From: Chitinispirillaceae bacterium
GTDB taxonomy: Bacteria > Fibrobacterota > Chitinivibrionia > Chitinivibrionales > Chitinispirillaceae
Direction of reading: 5' to 3'
Assembly (NCBI GenBank): GCA_016926315.1
Contig: JAFGOU010000486.1
Coordinates: forward strand, 1 to 14,727
Length of the DNA: 14,727 nucleotides
Shown here: positions 13,144-14,727 of the stretch, piece by piece
Numbering within the stretch: position 1 is the stretch's first letter
How the letters are laid out: each line of letters starts with the position of its first letter
Notes under the pieces: model-generated
The model's database searches: none
Told to the model about the DNA's origin: nothing
The model's input: only the letters and a program-made list of their open reading frames with translations
Translations under genes and position numbers: made by a program

Positions 13144-14640
13144 ATGAAAAAGCCAACGATCCGATCCGGCACTCTTGCCGCAACTCTTGCCGGGCTCCTG
13201 CTCTGCCTCGCCTGCACCCCTCCGGCAAAGGTGGTAAACGCGCCCGAACTGCCGACCGCCACAAAAACGCTTGATTCGCCCCCGCCGCTGCCGTCATTCA
13301 TCAATGTCCCGATTAAAATGAGAACCCACGTGGTCGAGGAGATGCTCAATGCGCAGCTTACCGGGCTCCTTTTTGAATGCGATACCCTCACCCTTGGAAC
13401 GTTCAAGCCGGTGAAAATCAAGGTCTGGAAGGGCGATTCGATTAAGATCACCCTCACGGGCGACGAACTCAGGTACACCGTCCCGCTGCGCGTCTGGCTC
13501 CGGTTTTCCTTTACCGTCGGCGCGCTCGGCCTGTCGCACACCGAATACCAGGACGTTGAAGCGGCGCTCGCGCTCACCTTCCGTTCACGCCTCTTTGTCA
13601 AGAACGACTGGAAAATGGTCACCATGACCCAGGCCGAAGGGTATGAATGGCTATCCAACCCGGTCGTCAAGGTCCGTTTCATCACCCTGCCGATAAAACC
13701 CGTGGCCGACCTGCTGCTCTCCGGCCAGCAGAAAAACTTCTGCCAGATGATCGACAAGGAGATCAACTCCGTCCTCAACGTTAAAAATCTGCTCACGCCA
13801 CTCTGGACCCGGATGCAGGACCCGATTCTTCTCTCCGACCATCCACGCGTCTGGCTGCGCCTGACGCCACAGGCGGTGTATATGACACAGCTCCAGGGCG
13901 TTGAAGGAACGATCGTGAGTTCGGCAGGCATCCGATCAATCGCGGAGACGTTTTTTTCCCTGCCCCGGGTCGACAAGAAACAGGACTCCCTTCCCGAGTT
14001 CATCATTCCCGGAAAAGTCGACTCAAGCTTCATCCTCAATCTTTACAGCGAAATGGACTACGATGCCGCGGGCGCCATGCTGCAGACCTTTCTCGCTGGC
14101 AGGAGCTTTACCTCGGGCCGCAGGGAGGTTATCATAGAAAACGTGGCCATTACCGGCATGGACGGGTATGCCGTGATCGGTCTCGATCTGGTGGGCTCCT
14201 ACCGCGGAAAAGTGTACGTCTTCGGAAAACCGCTCTACGACTCCGCCACCGCGACCGTGTCCATCGAAAACCTCGATTTCGACCTCTCCACGCGGAGCGT
14301 GGTCCACAAAACCGCTGACTGGCTCCTCCACGGCATAATCATTTCAAAAGTCAAACCGTATCTGCGGTTCCCGCTCAGGGAAAAACTCCTCGAATCGCAG
14401 CTTATGGTGCAGAAGATGCTCTGCCACTCAGAGCTGACCAGAAATGTCTTTATCACCGGTTCCATCGATTCGCTCAATGTAGGCGGCGTGCGCTTTACCG
14501 ACCGGGCAATACAGGCGATCCTGTTTTGCGCGGGGTTCGCTGCAGCTCAGCGTTCACGACTGAAACCGCTTTGGGGACGGCACCTGCCGCGGCAGCCAGA
14601 TTTTTTCCAGCTATTGCCCCTGGAATGTATTATCGTATAG
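13144..14640 (+). CDS. DUF4403-family lipoprotein, apparently frameshifted near the 3' end
   Basis: The ATG at 13144 gives a lipoprotein signal peptide (GTLAATLAGLLLCLAC, lipobox LCLAC, lipidated Cys24). An upstream in-frame start at 13063 would mask this. The rest resembles DUF4403 proteins, envelope lipoproteins of unknown function with tandem beta-rich BPI/TULIP-like modules: PSFINVPIKMRTHVVEEMLNAQL at the start, then VPLRVWLRFSF, LPIKPVADLLL, and a second half from PEFIIPGKVDSSF to NVGGVRFTDRAIQAILF. From residue 461 the frame runs into unlikely sequence for 36 residues (stop at 14640). Removing one T from the TTTT at 14524-14527 gives ARGSLQLSVHD and a stop at 14563, a 472-residue product with a normal-looking end. 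The family call is probable; the frameshift could be real or a sequence error. Confidence 0.75.
   Translation: MKKPTIRSGTLAATLAGLLLCLACTPPAKVVNAPELPTATKTLDSPPPLPSFINVPIKMRTHVVEEMLNAQLTGLLFECDTLTLGTFKPVKIKVWKGDSIKITLTGDELRYTVPLRVWLRFSFTVGALGLSHTEYQDVEAALALTFRSRLFVKNDWKMVTMTQAEGYEWLSNPVVKVRFITLPIKPVADLLLSGQQKNFCQMIDKEINSVLNVKNLLTPLWTRMQDPILLSDHPRVWLRLTPQAVYMTQLQGVEGTIVSSAGIRSIAETFFSLPRVDKKQDSLPEFIIPGKVDSSFILNLYSEMDYDAAGAMLQTFLAGRSFTSGRREVIIENVAITGMDGYAVIGLDLVGSYRGKVYVFGKPLYDSATATVSIENLDFDLSTRSVVHKTADWLLHGIIISKVKPYLRFPLREKLLESQLMVQKMLCHSELTRNVFITGSIDSLNVGGVRFTDRAIQAILFCAGFAAAQRSRLKPLWGRHLPRQPDFFQLLPLECIIV
14584..14606 (+). terminator. Candidate intrinsic terminator of the DUF4403 gene
   Basis: The perfect palindrome CTGCCGCGGCAG (14584-14595) is followed five bases later by six T (14601-14606). 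It falls inside the apparent 3' extension of the DUF4403 frame but 21 bases beyond the frameshift-corrected stop at 14563, which is a normal distance. The stem is short as RNA (four pairs with a CGCG loop), so strength is uncertain. Confidence 0.45.
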
Positions 14641-14651
14641 ATAGTGCCCGT

Positions 14652-14713
14652 CCGGAAACCCCTGAATTTTGACATTCGTCATTCCGGCGAACGCCGGAAT
14701 CCAGGGTTTCTGG
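14652..14713. repeat. Nested inverted-repeat element (REP/MITE-like)
   Basis: The core ATTCCGGCG-AA-CGCCGGAAT (14681-14700) is a perfect 9-bp inverted repeat inside the phrase CGTCATTCC ... GGAATCCAG, which is familiar as a dispersed intergenic repeat in many bacterial genomes. An outer pair, CCGGAAACCCCTG (14652-14664) and CCAGGGTTTCTGG (14701-14713), is also largely complementary. Copy number cannot be judged from one window. Confidence 0.6.
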
Positions 14714-14727
14714 CCGTTTTCGCTAGC

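Noticed and set aside
13113..14039. Minus-strand open frame of 308 codons
   Set aside because: It is antisense to the DUF4403 lipoprotein gene and has no signature of its own.
1..14727. CRISPR array, transposase, phage, tRNA or rRNA genes
   Set aside because: Reading both strands I found no regularly spaced short repeats, no transposase or integrase motifs, and no cloverleaf or rRNA-like sequence.

Overview
The window looks like a piece of chromosome from a free-living Gram-negative bacterium. It encodes several exported proteins (signal peptides, one lipoprotein, a TonB-like energy transducer, a small outer-membrane-like protein) and a GH8 polysaccharide hydrolase. Two, perhaps three, of the exported products end in short C-terminal modules resembling the sorting/anchoring tails of Bacteroidota and Fibrobacterota cell-surface enzymes. 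Those tails, the AgmX/PglI-type TonB domain, the DUF4403 lipoprotein and the very long exported coiled-coil protein fit a Fibrobacterota (Chitinispirillia-like) lineage best. This placement is inference from protein style, not a phylogeny. No mobile element, CRISPR array, tRNA or rRNA is visible.

Layout. Bases 1-1668 (minus strand) hold a TonB/AgmX-like single-pass membrane protein, followed downstream by an ECF sigma factor cut by the window edge, with a hairpin between them. Bases 1862-3639 (plus) hold a two-gene unit: queF (preQ1 synthase of queuosine synthesis) and a LysN/MocR-type PLP aminotransferase 18 nt behind it. Bases 3640-3939 are a hairpin-rich leader of a 1050-residue exported coiled-coil protein (3940-7092), which ends at a strong terminator shared with the convergent 7148-8545 gene. 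That gene encodes an exported protein with two LamG-like domains. A 445-nt divergent spacer (8546-8990) carries a duplicated hairpin element and separates it from a small exported beta-rich protein. This protein overlaps convergently with an atypical ispE-like GHMP kinase. A PilZ protein then overlaps convergently with an exported cyclophilin. Next come a GH8 glycosidase with an in-frame tail beyond its stop codon (minus), a divergent DUF4403 lipoprotein with an apparent frameshift near its 3' end, and an inverted-repeat element at the right edge.

How the genes relate. Most transcription units are one or two genes long and functionally unrelated: housekeeping (queF, ispE, cyclophilin), envelope (TonB-like, DUF4403, outer-membrane-like), regulation (ECF sigma, PilZ) and polysaccharide degradation or surface binding (GH8, LamG protein). 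I do not see a convincing new multi-gene system. The best leads are local: (i) the DUF4403 frameshift, supported by a restored family-like C-terminus, an immediate stop and a terminator; (ii) the post-stop tail of GH8, which carries a second copy of its C-terminal sorting-like motif; (iii) two 44-nt structured repeats with compensatory base changes; (iv) a long protein with a recurrent Asp-Ser motif; (v) an IspE-like kinase with Arg where the catalytic Lys is expected.
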